This document shows, one piece after another, positions 44,020 to 52,599 of a stretch of DNA of 64,000 nucleotides. Origin of the DNA: Bacteroidia bacterium (GTDB taxonomy: Bacteria > Bacteroidota > Bacteroidia > Palsa-965); the NCBI GenBank assembly GCA_023151315.1, contig JAKLJE010000009.1, positions 62,001 to 126,000 of the forward strand, given 5' to 3'. Below the pieces are notes generated by a model, which was not told where the DNA came from, ran no database searches, and was given only the letters and a program-made list of their open reading frames with translations. The position numbers and the translations under genes were made by a program. Numbering within the stretch: the stretch's first letter is position 1; every line of letters begins with the position of its first letter.

Positions 44020-45891
44020 TCAGTAATCCATTGGATTGAAAAGCCGCTCATGCAGCAACAAAGCATCGGAACTGCAGGCAGGATCAATACGTACGAGATG
44101 TTCAATAACAATTGTTTTGTAATATGGCTGTGCCATTATCCGCTCATTGCGGTTGCCGCGGATGTAAATTACTTCTATTGGCTGTGTATCTGTCGGAGAA
44201 TAAATTGTATTCAGAATTTCATCCATATTCGCCGCTGACACAGTTACACCATCAACACTTACCAGACGATCGCCTTCTTTCACCTTGAGCTGATTACCGG
44301 GGTCTGCGCTCCGCACCAGGAACGCATCAATTTGACTGTCGTAATTCAAACTGATCTGTCCGAAAGTAAGAATTGAATCCAGAGCTGAAGGAGAATACAC
44401 CCAGCCGATTTTATCAAACGATTGAATAATTGGCAACGGGGCGACACCATTCACATACTTCGCACAGAACTCATTAATCTCCGGTGAAATTGTTTTCCCT
44501 ATGTATCCGCATAACGAATCGGGATGAAATGTTGACCGATTATTCAGTTCGAGTACAACTTCTCTCAAACCTTTAGCGCCGCCTGACCATTGTGTGAGAT
44601 GTATATCCAATGTAAATGCAAGCAACATTGCCTTCGCTTTGAACTCCTCCGCCTTCAATGGATCGGCCAATGCTTTTTTAAGATGCTTGACATCTGTTAC
44701 GGAGCGTGCTTTTACATTCTCACTCATTCTCAGCTTAGAGCTGATTGCCGCGCGGAAATCTTCTTCGCTTGCTACAGAGTCACGTACTTCCGCCAGCCAT
44801 GTAAAGTAAGATTTGAATCCTTCTGAAATCCACCAGTTACTTCTCACCTGCGGAGTGAGAAAATCCGGATAATTGTCGTAACTCGATTGATCGAGCAATG
44901 CAAGTGTCTTCAGCAAATCGCCCGCAGTTTCTCCGCTTACCAATGAAGCAAGAGGCTCTTCCTCTTCTATTTCATTGAGATAATACACAGCACTGTTGCG
45001 ATGCGACATACCTCCGAACTTGCCATGATTACCTGATGTGAAATTTCCCGGCCCGACAAACCAAAACATCATTTTATAGTGTCGCGGTGGAATGCCTTCT
45101 ATGAATCGCGTCAAAGCAAATATTTCAGCAGCGATATATTTTCTGATCTGACGGGCGGAAACATTTCCCGTTTCACTATACACTGCAATATCAATGTAAC
45201 AATTGCGAGAGAGAAAACCACAGGTATCAGCCTTCCCGTAATACAAAGGAGATTCTACAAGTTCATTATACGATCCCGAAAGGTACTCATCACGACCTCG
45301 TACTGATTCAATGAGCTGAAGAGATGTGAACGGATTATCGCTCTCGTTGTGCATCACCGTAAGATGATATGGCAAACTCATTGCGCCATCAAAATAACCG
45401 ATCATAAAAGCAGGATTCATCAGGAAACCTGTCTTCTCGTCAAATGTTGTACCCGCAGCATTGGGAACATGACTGTATTTCTCAGAATGATAGGAACTGT
45501 AACCTGTAGAATCCCACGTATCATCTACCCAATACTCAATCTTGCGGAGAACTCGTCCTTTATCCAGTTTGATCAGAACTTTGTTCTTTCCTGATTTCTT
45601 CACCTTCAATGGCATGCCACGATCATCGAGAGCATAGAACTCGTGAACGAATTGCAACGCATCAACCGGTTTGCCTACATCGGAAATATAGGCGGGCAAC
45701 ACATAGTACACCTTCTGGGTTTTCATTGGTGGCGGAACCACCGTAATACGTACGCGGTCTTTCTCGCGGGTAACATTTGCTATGTCAACCGTAACACGGT
45801 ACTCTCCCACGGGTGCAGCAGATTGCGCAACTACGTCAGACAGCAGAAATGAAAAGACGAATACGAGTATATAGCGGATAAACCGTTTCAT
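44020..45891 (-). CDS. M61-like (glycyl aminopeptidase family) protein lacking the zinc motif
   Basis: A 623-residue exported protein with signal peptide (KRFIRYILVFVFSFLLSDVVAQ), an N-terminal beta domain, a central M61-like catalytic-fold region (GGMSHRNSAVYYLNE near residue 288, NWWISEGFKSYFTWL near 353), and a C-terminal PDZ domain (VKEGDRLVSVDGVTV near 545). In M61 peptidases a HExxH motif follows the GGxxHxxS stretch. Here the aligned position reads GETAG at residues 320-324, keeping the Glu but replacing both zinc-ligand histidines by Gly; the third-ligand Glu357 survives. It is therefore probably a non-catalytic binding protein or chaperone. It heads an operon-like run with the Rieske gene. 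Confidence 0.75.
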   Translation of the reverse strand: MKRFIRYILVFVFSFLLSDVVAQSAAPVGEYRVTVDIANVTREKDRVRITVVPPPMKTQKVYYVLPAYISDVGKPVDALQFVHEFYALDDRGMPLKVKKSGKNKVLIKLDKGRVLRKIEYWVDDTWDSTGYSSYHSEKYSHVPNAAGTTFDEKTGFLMNPAFMIGYFDGAMSLPYHLTVMHNESDNPFTSLQLIESVRGRDEYLSGSYNELVESPLYYGKADTCGFLSRNCYIDIAVYSETGNVSARQIRKYIAAEIFALTRFIEGIPPRHYKMMFWFVGPGNFTSGNHGKFGGMSHRNSAVYYLNEIEEEEPLASLVSGETAGDLLKTLALLDQSSYDNYPDFLTPQVRSNWWISEGFKSYFTWLAEVRDSVASEEDFRAAISSKLRMSENVKARSVTDVKHLKKALADPLKAEEFKAKAMLLAFTLDIHLTQWSGGAKGLREVVLELNNRSTFHPDSLCGYIGKTISPEINEFCAKYVNGVAPLPIIQSFDKIGWVYSPSALDSILTFGQISLNYDSQIDAFLVRSADPGNQLKVKEGDRLVSVDGVTVSAANMDEILNTIYSPTDTQPIEVIYIRGNRNERIMAQPYYKTIVIEHLVRIDPACSSDALLLHERLFNPMDY

Positions 45892-45901
45892 AGGGGGCGA
45901 C

Positions 45902-45909
45902 CAAAATTA
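45902..45909 (-). promoter_or_regulatory. Candidate -7 element for the M61-like gene
   Basis: On the - strand TAATTTTG matches TAnnTTTG and lies 10 bp before the ATG. A TTTG (complement of 45925-45928) is 15 bp upstream, shorter than the 21 bp seen elsewhere in this window. The leader would be almost absent. Confidence 0.35.
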
Positions 45910-45992
45910 ACCAAAACAGTTCGCCAAACGGATAACGCTCACCTATTTTACGGTCGCGAATGCAGTGAATTATCAACAAAAGTTGAAAACAA

Positions 45993-48104
45993 TTATTGTT
46001 GCACCGGGAATTCAATTCCCATTACCAGAATATCATCAATCTGCTCCAATGAACCGCGCCATTCCATGTGTTCTTTTTCAAGAAGGAGGTTGTGATCGCA
46101 GATAGGTTGTGACTGAATTTTACGAAGGAAGTCAACAAAACGAGTGCGCTTGTACTTTTTACCAAGCGGGCCTCCGAATTGATCTGTGAATCCGTCAGAG
46201 AAAATATACACACGATCACCTTTTTGCAACTGCAGCTGCTGTGCGGAATACGTGCGTAATTCTTCGTCTTCAAAATTACCTACCGGAAATTTATCTGCTT
46301 TCAATTCAATGATCTCATCTTTACGAAGCACCCAAGCCGGATTAAAGGCACCGGCATATTCCAACATTCCTGTCCGGGTATCAAGTACGCACAAAGCAAT
46401 ATCCATTCCATCACGAACCTTCGATTCATCGGCGCGCTGTCGCAATGTAACAGACAATCTCGCGTTCACATCGTTGAGAATATCATTCGGGCGACGCAAT
46501 CCATGCTCGTTTACCGACTGACTGAGAAGATTGCTGCACACAATGCTCACAAAGGCACCCGGAACACCATGCCCGGTGCAATCCACTGCCGCAAAAAGCA
46601 ACAAATTGCCTTTGCGCTCCATCCAGTAAAAATCTCCGCTCACAATATCTTTCGGCTTATAAAACACGAATCCCGACTTTCCGAACGTTGATGCGAACTC
46701 TACCTCAGGTAATATTGCTTCCTGTATTCGTCTTGCATATCGGATACTGTCTGTGATGTCCTTGTTTTTCAGTTCGATTTCCTGATATGCAGAAGCGAGT
46801 TCCGTATTCTTATTCTCAATCTCCTGCTTCTGACGATTCAACTCAATGTTCACCTTCTTACGCGTGATCGACTGCCTCCAGATAGAAACAATAATAATCA
46901 GCAACAACACAGCACCTATTACTGATGAAATCACTATGATTTCTTTCTGCTTCGCTTGTGCTCTTGCTTCGCCTTCCGCCTTTTCTACATCAAAACGCGC
47001 CTGCATTTCAGCAACGCTCTCAGACATATCAGACGTGAATATTGAGTCTTTGATTTTCGTATACGAGATGTAGTAGTCCAGCGCTTTCTCGGGTTCCTCC
47101 TTATGATTGTAGGCCTCATACAGCGACAGATATACTTCCATCTGTACTTCCAAAGCTCCGATTTCTTTAGCGAGATCCAGTGAACGTTGATAATACTCGA
47201 TCGCTTTATCGACGTTTTCCTGTGCCATGCTCACAGAACCAAGATTAGCTAAGGTGCTTGCTTGTCCTCTCCTGTCGCCCAACTTCTTCCGGATTTCCAG
47301 TGACATTAAATAATAGTCCGCAGCTAAATCCAATGAATCCAATTCATAGTATTCACTACCGATATTATTCAGAACCTTGGCTAAAGGATATTGATTATTA
47401 TTTCGCTCGTGAATACTACGAGCTTGTTCCAGATAATAGAGTGCTTTGTAATGATCCCCTCTGTCGCCTTCAATAATAGAAAGGTTATTCAAACAACTGG
47501 CTTCAAGGCTGGAATCTTTCACTTCACGAGCCAGTTCGAGTGCTTTCTCATAATCCGCAATAGCTTTATCAATATTCTTGGTTTTGCGATAACCATTTCC
47601 CGATATTATAAGGGCCCGTGCCATGCCGCGCTTATTACCGTTGCGCTCATAAAGCTTATAGGCATCAAGACTCACGCGCATGGCCTGATCGTAAACTCCC
47701 CCGTCTATATAAGCATTACCAACATTGATTAGTAATTCGCCATGCTCTTCGTAATTATTAAGCTGTCGAATCAATTCAATTGCCTGATTGAAGCATTCGA
47801 TGGCAACGGAAACATTTCCCATTCTGCTGTTCGCTTGCCCGATGGCCAAAAGCGCTTGTGCTTCCCTGCGGATATCCGAATATTGAATTGCCAGCATCCG
47901 AGCTTCAGATGCAGGTTCCAGAGCTTTCTTTGCAGAGAAGGATAAGTAAGCGTTGCTTAATTGGAGTAATAAACGGATTCTGGAGGTATCGTTGGCCTGA
48001 GCAAGAACCGGCTTCAGGCTGTCAACTTTACTTTGCTGTGCATAACCCAAAGAGCATGAACTCAAGGTAATAATCAGACCGAGTAAAAATGCTCTTGGAT
48101 TCAT
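45993..48104 (-). CDS. TPR-containing SpoIIE-family protein phosphatase
   Basis: A 703-residue signalling protein: signal peptide, about seven tetratricopeptide repeats (residues 30-350), one transmembrane helix (IIVISSVIGAVLLLIIIVSIW, near 395), a coiled coil (about 415-450), and a C-terminal PP2C/SpoIIE serine phosphatase. Metal-binding Asp residues lie in SGDFYWMERKG and AAVDCTGHGVPGAFVS near residues 490-515, and IFSDGFTDQFGG near 655 gives the late motif. The ATG at 48104 is chosen over a TTG nine bases upstream. Such proteins usually sense periplasmic cues and regulate anti-sigma-factor antagonists; no partner gene is adjacent. Confidence 0.9.
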   Translation of the reverse strand: MNPRAFLLGLIITLSSCSLGYAQQSKVDSLKPVLAQANDTSRIRLLLQLSNAYLSFSAKKALEPASEARMLAIQYSDIRREAQALLAIGQANSRMGNVSVAIECFNQAIELIRQLNNYEEHGELLINVGNAYIDGGVYDQAMRVSLDAYKLYERNGNKRGMARALIISGNGYRKTKNIDKAIADYEKALELAREVKDSSLEASCLNNLSIIEGDRGDHYKALYYLEQARSIHERNNNQYPLAKVLNNIGSEYYELDSLDLAADYYLMSLEIRKKLGDRRGQASTLANLGSVSMAQENVDKAIEYYQRSLDLAKEIGALEVQMEVYLSLYEAYNHKEEPEKALDYYISYTKIKDSIFTSDMSESVAEMQARFDVEKAEGEARAQAKQKEIIVISSVIGAVLLLIIIVSIWRQSITRKKVNIELNRQKQEIENKNTELASAYQEIELKNKDITDSIRYARRIQEAILPEVEFASTFGKSGFVFYKPKDIVSGDFYWMERKGNLLLFAAVDCTGHGVPGAFVSIVCSNLLSQSVNEHGLRRPNDILNDVNARLSVTLRQRADESKVRDGMDIALCVLDTRTGMLEYAGAFNPAWVLRKDEIIELKADKFPVGNFEDEELRTYSAQQLQLQKGDRVYIFSDGFTDQFGGPLGKKYKRTRFVDFLRKIQSQPICDHNLLLEKEHMEWRGSLEQIDDILVMGIEFPVQQ

Positions 48105-48132
48105 AACGCACAATCGAATGCCAATATATGAA

Positions 48133-48157
48133 AACAGGCGGGAAAATCCCGCCTGTT
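48133..48157 (-). terminator. Rho-independent terminator of the cold-shock-like gene
   Basis: A perfect 11-bp inverted repeat, AACAGGCGGGA and TCCCGCCTGTT around an AAA loop, 20 bp after the stop of the gene at 48177. On the - strand it is followed by TTTCATATATT. Confidence 0.75.
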
Positions 48158-48176
48158 ACAGTATGAATAGGAAGTG

Positions 48177-48572
48177 TTATTCGACCACTTCAGTCAGATT
48201 AACGGCAAGTTCGCCCGCAGCAGTGTTCAATAACGTGTAACGAACAACATCACCAACATCAATTCCCATGTCCTTGGCATAAGGTTCATAGAAATTAATG
48301 GTTTTCTTGCTGACGCGTTCTTCAATAGTACCAGTGCCTTTCGCAGAATCGAAAGAGAGAACTGTTCCTGCTGTAATCCGTTCAACATTTACGGCTACAG
48401 ACGTGGTGGTTCCGGGAATTGCCACAATATCGAATTTCACACGATCTCCCACACCCAGACAGAGTTCTTTATGATTCTTCTGCGAGAATGTGTACTCGAG
48501 GTTGGTGCGGGATTCAACAACGATACCGCCATCGGTATCCTTAATGACTTTTACTTTGCCTTTTTCTGCCAT
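48177..48572 (-). CDS. Tandem cold-shock-like (OB-fold) protein
   Basis: A 131-residue cytoplasmic protein with two similar halves of about 62 residues. The first runs from GKVKVIKDTDGGIVVES to FDIVAIPGTTTSVAVNVERI; the second from GTVLSFDSAKGTGTIEE to RYTLLNTAAGELAVNLTEV. Each has the G-x-V-x-x-F/I-D...G-x-G/I-x-I pattern and a V-G-D-x-V-x-F/Y strand of cold-shock domains. The RNP1 aromatics (GFGFI) of true CspA proteins are only partly kept, so nucleic-acid binding is plausible but not certain. It is a single-gene unit with its own terminator. Confidence 0.65.
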   Translation of the reverse strand: MAEKGKVKVIKDTDGGIVVESRTNLEYTFSQKNHKELCLGVGDRVKFDIVAIPGTTTSVAVNVERITAGTVLSFDSAKGTGTIEERVSKKTINFYEPYAKDMGIDVGDVVRYTLLNTAAGELAVNLTEVVE

Positions 48573-48639
48573 AACGATTTTGTTAGTTTAAAATGTAGTA
48601 GGGTCTTCAGACGAATATCTGAGTTTGCAACTTTAAATC

Positions 48640-49584
48640 CTAGCGTGAACTTAAATATTTCAGAATATTCGCTTCAACCCGGGCAGGGATTTCAGACACA
48701 TCCGCCTTTTCAAACTTCAGTCCGGTTACCTTCTCGTAGAGTTCAATGTAACGCTCAGACACCAGATTCACGAACTCATCGGTCATTTCAGGCACCTGCT
48801 GTCCTTCTTTACCCATAAAACCATTTGAGATCAGCCATTGACGAACAAACTCTTTCGACAATTGTTTTTGCGCTTCACCTCGCTGCTGACGCTCTTCATA
48901 TCCATCAGCGTAAAAATATCTTGAGGAATCCGGAGTATGAATCTCATCCATCAGATAAACTTTTCCTTCGTAAAGACCGAATTCATACTTCGTATCAACG
49001 AGAATCAATCCTTGCTTGTTCGCCATCTCCTGACCACGACGATACAACGCGCGTGTATAGTTTTCCAACTGCACATAGTGTTCCTCCGAAACAATTCCAC
49101 GGCGCAGAATTTCTTCTCGGGAAATATCTTCATCGTGCCCGACTTCCGCTTTGGTAGTTGGGGTAATGATCGGTTCCGGAAACGGATCACTTTCTTTCAA
49201 GCCTTCCGGCATTGACACTCCGCACACAGTTCTCTTTCCTGCTGCATATTCGCGTGCGGCGTGACCGCTCAGATAACCGCGTATAACCATTTCAACTTTG
49301 AATGGCTCACAACGACGGCCAATCGTTACGTTCGGATCCGGAACAGCTTCCACCCAATTAGGCACGATATCTTTGGTTGCAGCAAGGAAATGAGATGCGA
49401 CCTGATTCAACACCTGACCTTTGAATGGTATTCCTCTCGGTAAAACCACATCAAATGCAGAAATGCGATCCGATGCGACCATTACAAGAAGATCGTTTTC
49501 CAAAGTGTACACATCACGTACTTTACCCTTGTAGAATTTCTTCTGTCCGGGCAGATTAAAGTTTGTTCCTGTCAGCGCTTTCAT
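48640..49584 (-). CDS. purC: Phosphoribosylaminoimidazole-succinocarboxamide synthase
   Basis: A 314-residue SAICAR synthase, which ligates aspartate to CAIR with ATP in purine synthesis. [11 protein letters not shown] near residue 18 is the ATP-binding loop, [21 protein letters not shown]-type sequence near 33 binds nucleotide, and [13 protein letters not shown] near 95 plus LVDTKYEFG near 205 are catalytic-site signatures. The length fits the long ADE1-like form. Of three candidate starts (TTG 49614, ATG 49605, ATG 49584) I take 49584, which aligns with homologues; it overlaps the PhoH gene by 29 bases. Confidence 0.95.
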   Translation of the reverse strand: MKALTGTNFNLPGQKKFYKGKVRDVYTLENDLLVMVASDRISAFDVVLPRGIPFKGQVLNQVASHFLAATKDIVPNWVEAVPDPNVTIGRRCEPFKVEMVIRGYLSGHAAREYAAGKRTVCGVSMPEGLKESDPFPEPIITPTTKAEVGHDEDISREEILRRGIVSEEHYVQLENYTRALYRRGQEMANKQGLILVDTKYEFGLYEGKVYLMDEIHTPDSSRYFYADGYEERQQRGEAQKQLSKEFVRQWLISNGFMGKEGQQVPEMTDEFVNLVSERYIELYEKVTGLKFEKADVSEIPARVEANILKYLSSR

Positions 49585-50527
49585 TTTTGTCACTGTGTTG
49601 TCCATAAATTTCAATGAGTTTCCGTACCAGCTTGTGTCTGATCACATCGCGGTTATCAAGATTTACAAATTCAATTCCTTCAGCGTTGGTCAGCAAACGT
49701 ATTGCCTGAAGTAATCCACTGGGTTGATTTCTCGGTAAGTCTATCTGAGTGACATCACCCGTAATCACAAACTTTGCCGATGGTCCCATACGCGTGAGAA
49801 ACATCTTCAGCTGACTTTCCGTTGCATTCTGTGCTTCATCCAGAATAACGAATGCGTTATCCAATGTACGTCCGCGCATAAAAGCGAGCGGAGCTATCTG
49901 AATGATATTATTCTCTATGTAGTTGCGGAGTTTATCTCCGGGAATCATTTCGTACAATGCATCGTATAACGGCTGCAGATACGGATCCAGCTTCTCTTTC
50001 AGATCACCCGGAAGAAATCCAAGATTCTCCCCTGCTTCAACTGCAGGACGCGTCAATACAATCTTGCGCACCTCGCGATTACGTAAAGCACGCACGGCCA
50101 ACGCAACGGCGGTATATGTTTTTCCGGTTCCTGCAGGACCGATCGCAAAAACGAGATCGCTCTTACCGCAAGCCTCCACCAAACGAACCTGTCCCGGAGT
50201 TTTCGCTTTTACCAGAAGTCCCTGATTGCCGTGAACGATTACGTCGGTACTCTCCTGTTTTTGATTTTCATCAACAGTTCCGGACATCAAGCCTTCGATG
50301 TTTTCAATGGTTAACGTTCCATAACGGTTGAAGTGAGCAATGAAGGAGTTGATCGCCTGCTGGAAGCGTTGAATTTCCTCTTCGTCACCGATCATACGAA
50401 TCGTTTCTCCGCGAGCTATCAGCTTAAGCTTCGGAAAGTAAGTTCTGAGTTTCTCAAGTTTGGAATCGTTAACCCCGTAAATAACGATCGGGTCAACGTG
50501 CGTGAGCTGTAGTAAAGATTCGGCCAA
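49556..50527 (-). CDS. PhoH family P-loop ATPase
   Basis: A 323-residue PhoH-like protein: an N-terminal KH-like RNA-binding region (residues 10-70) and a helicase-like ATPase. Walker A is GPAGTGKT at residues 130-137, Walker B is [11 protein letters not shown] near 225, and [20 protein letters not shown] near 152 is the family signature. It starts at a TTG because the first in-frame ATG is 45 codons in and a stop lies immediately upstream. PhoH proteins are linked to RNA metabolism and phosphate or stress responses; the exact role here is unknown. Coupled to purC. Confidence 0.92.
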   Translation of the reverse strand: MAESLLQLTHVDPIVIYGVNDSKLEKLRTYFPKLKLIARGETIRMIGDEEEIQRFQQAINSFIAHFNRYGTLTIENIEGLMSGTVDENQKQESTDVIVHGNQGLLVKAKTPGQVRLVEACGKSDLVFAIGPAGTGKTYTAVALAVRALRNREVRKIVLTRPAVEAGENLGFLPGDLKEKLDPYLQPLYDALYEMIPGDKLRNYIENNIIQIAPLAFMRGRTLDNAFVILDEAQNATESQLKMFLTRMGPSAKFVITGDVTQIDLPRNQPSGLLQAIRLLTNAEGIEFVNLDNRDVIRHKLVRKLIEIYGQHSDKNESADRNKL

Positions 50528-50561
50528 GTTTCAGCTAGTGATGGTGAACAACTTCATGATG

Positions 50562-50597
50562 ATTACTGAAAGTCATTACTTCCGTTCAGTAATTTTG
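50562..50597 (+). promoter_or_regulatory. Inverted repeat overlapping a candidate promoter
   Basis: ATTACTGAA (50562-50570) and TTCAGTAAT (50585-50593) form a perfect 9-bp inverted repeat. The right arm overlaps TAATTTTG (50590-50597), an exact -7 element match 44 bp before the ATG at 50642. The layout would suit a repressor operator, or simply a hairpin in the divergent gap with the PhoH gene. Confidence 0.4.
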
Positions 50598-50641
50598 TGT
50601 GAAATTAAGCACCTTTCCGCGATCCGCAAAGATCAATCAGC

Positions 50642-51415
50642 ATGGGTATTGTCACCTTAACATCAGATTTCGGACTCCGCGACCACTTCGCAGGTTCGGT
50701 GAAGGGTGCACTTTACTCTGCAGCACCGCAGGTAACAATAGCTGATATCTCTCATCTTATCACACCGTTTGACCTGCAGCAAGCTGCTTACATCATCGGT
50801 CACAGCTGGTCGCGCTTCCCTGCAGGCACGATCCATCTTATCAGCGTTGGACCTTCTCCTTCCGCCCGATTCAATCATATTGCATTTCGTTCCGGTTCGC
50901 ACTTTTTTATCGGCCCCAACAACGGATTGTTTTCGCTGATCTATGGAATTGCCCCGGAAGAAATCCGGGAAATTTGCCCCGCGGGTAAAGAACCCGGGAC
51001 TTTTGTTGCGCTGGATGTTTACGTACCCGTTGCTGCGGCTCTGCACAACGGAAAACCAATTCAGGAAATCGGAACGGAATTGAATGGAATCGCAGAACTC
51101 ATTCGACCGCGACATTTACCGGAAGATGATGTGATAAAAGGCAATGTAGTATTCATCGACAGCTTTGGAAATCTCGTTACGGATATATCTCGAAGTGAAT
51201 TCGAAAAAACAGGGCGCGGAAGATCATTTTCTATTCGGGTTGTTGGAGAAGAAATAACAACCTTGTCTGTCCGGTATTCTGATGTCGATGATGGCGATAA
51301 ACTTGCGCTGTTCAATTCCGAAGGATTTATGGAAATTGCAATCAATCAAGGCAAAGCCAATCAATTACTCAATATCCGAATGAACGCGGTAATCCGTGTT
51401 GAATTTACTGACTGA
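50642..51415 (+). CDS. SAM hydroxide adenosyltransferase (DUF62 family)
   Basis: A 257-residue member of the S-adenosylmethionine hydrolase/halogenase superfamily. The start VTLTSDFGLRDHFAGSVKG is the classic motif with the SAM-binding Asp, ADISHLITPFDLQQAAYII follows near residue 36, and FIGPNNGLFSLI near residue 93 is the second signature. The hydroxide-using enzymes turn SAM into adenosine and methionine; the halogenase insert is absent. The C-terminal beta domain begins near residue 170 (VIFDSFGNLVTDI-like). It overlaps nothing but is 4 bp from the next gene. Confidence 0.93.
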   Translation: MGIVTLTSDFGLRDHFAGSVKGALYSAAPQVTIADISHLITPFDLQQAAYIIGHSWSRFPAGTIHLISVGPSPSARFNHIAFRSGSHFFIGPNNGLFSLIYGIAPEEIREICPAGKEPGTFVALDVYVPVAAALHNGKPIQEIGTELNGIAELIRPRHLPEDDVIKGNVVFIDSFGNLVTDISRSEFEKTGRGRSFSIRVVGEEITTLSVRYSDVDDGDKLALFNSEGFMEIAINQGKANQLLNIRMNAVIRVEFTD

Positions 51416-51419
51416 AAAA

Positions 51420-51710
51420 ATGATTAAGCGCATTGTAAAAATGTCTTTCAAACCGGAAGAAGTTGCAACTTTTGAAGAAGTGTTCAGAGCAACCCGTGAC
51501 AGAATCGCAGGATTTGAAGGATGTCGCAACTTGGAGTTACACAAGGAGAAAAATGCGCCCAATATTTACTTCACTGTGTCACACTGGGAGTCGGAAGAGG
51601 CATTGAACAAATACAGAAACAGCGAATTATTTGCCGCAACATGGGCCAAGACTAAAGTGTTGTTCAATGCAAAACCGGAAGCATGGAGTCTGGTAATCAC
51701 TGATCTTTGA
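51420..51710 (+). CDS. Antibiotic biosynthesis monooxygenase (ABM) domain protein
   Basis: A 96-residue ferredoxin-like dimeric alpha+beta barrel protein. MSFKPEEVATFEEVFRATR, GFEGCRNLELHKEK and the strand-helix YFTVSHWESEEALNKYRNS match the ABM/YgiN group, small cofactor-free or heme-related monooxygenases. ATG at 51420 is used rather than the TTG inside the upstream gene. It lies 4 bp after the SAM hydrolase and has its stop next to the convergent birA. Specific substrate unknown. Confidence 0.85.
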   Translation: MIKRIVKMSFKPEEVATFEEVFRATRDRIAGFEGCRNLELHKEKNAPNIYFTVSHWESEEALNKYRNSELFAATWAKTKVLFNAKPEAWSLVITDL

Positions 51711-52481
51711 TCACTGAGTTACACCTACCCATCCTACTTCCTTCATAGCAAAGCGGCGCAGACTGCCGTCAGTCAATTCCAGAACAAGAAATCCTTCCTT
51801 GGTTACTTCCAGAATTTTGGCGTCAAACACCTTCGTAAAATCAGTGTAACGGGTAACGATATTGGCCATAAACAGGCGGTTGAAATACTCAGCTCTCAGT
51901 TGTTCTGTTTTACCTGCCCGCAACTGCAAATAACGAACTTCAACAGCTGCACAAATCATTCTAAGTAAGTTGTTCAGATCAAACTCAACTTGTCCCAGTA
52001 ATTTGAGTGAAGTAGCTCCGGTTCCGGAAGCAGAGAATTCCGTTTGATTCACGTTCAATCCGATTCCCACCACAGCATAGTTAATGCGATTCGAAATCAG
52101 AACATTTTCTATCAGAATACCGGCAATCTTTTTCCCGTCGACATAAATATCGTTCGGCCATTTTATTCGGATGTCGCGTTCAGGAAGTAAATCAGCGATC
52201 ACATCGCTTAATGCCAAGGATGCCACCCGGGTCAAATCAAATTGCAAAGACGGATCAAGAAAGGTTGGTTTGAGTATAATACTGCATGTTATATTCTTAC
52301 CCGGCTCCGACTCCCAGGTATTACCTCTTTGTCCTCTTCCGCGAGTCTGTTTAGCTGTGGTTATCACAACACCTTCTTCAACAGGCATTCCCTTAAGAAT
52401 TCCCATCGCAAAGCTGTTTGTGGAATCAACCTGATCAAGCCGCATAATCCGCTGACCAACAAACAAAGAATCTGCCCCCAT
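51711..52481 (-). CDS. birA: Biotin--[acetyl-CoA-carboxylase] ligase
   Basis: A 256-residue monofunctional biotin protein ligase that loads biotin on carboxylase carrier domains. RLDQVDSTN near residue 14, the biotinyl-AMP loop RGRGQRGNTWES near residue 45 and IKWPNDIYVDGKKIAGILIE near residue 108 are diagnostic. There is no N-terminal helix-turn-helix, so unlike E. coli BirA it is not a repressor. The C-terminal SH3-like domain (VFDAKILEVTKEGFLVLEL) is present. The ATG at 52481 is preferred to a TTG nine bases upstream. Confidence 0.94.
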   Translation of the reverse strand: MGADSLFVGQRIMRLDQVDSTNSFAMGILKGMPVEEGVVITTAKQTRGRGQRGNTWESEPGKNITCSIILKPTFLDPSLQFDLTRVASLALSDVIADLLPERDIRIKWPNDIYVDGKKIAGILIENVLISNRINYAVVGIGLNVNQTEFSASGTGATSLKLLGQVEFDLNNLLRMICAAVEVRYLQLRAGKTEQLRAEYFNRLFMANIVTRYTDFTKVFDAKILEVTKEGFLVLELTDGSLRRFAMKEVGWVGVTQ

Positions 52482-52497
52482 ACCTGTCAATTTTGCT

Positions 52498-52505
52498 TAC
52501 CTTTG
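52498..52505 (+). promoter_or_regulatory. Candidate -7 element for rsfS
   Basis: TACCTTTG matches TAnnTTTG and lies in the divergent birA-rsfS gap, 94 bp before the rsfS ATG. No TTG at the 21-bp spacing is visible. Confidence 0.35.
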
Positions 52506-52599
52506 GACGTTTTAGGAATTTCAATAAAAGTACACATTTGCCCGTTTGCTGAACGATCAGCCATCGGGTTCGCAATCAGAATGCGGAACGCATATTATA

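Noticed and set aside
49584-49614. TTG (49614) or ATG (49605) as the purC start
   Set aside because: The ATG at 49584 puts [10 protein letters not shown] at the N-terminus as in related enzymes. The 49605 ATG is possible and not excluded.
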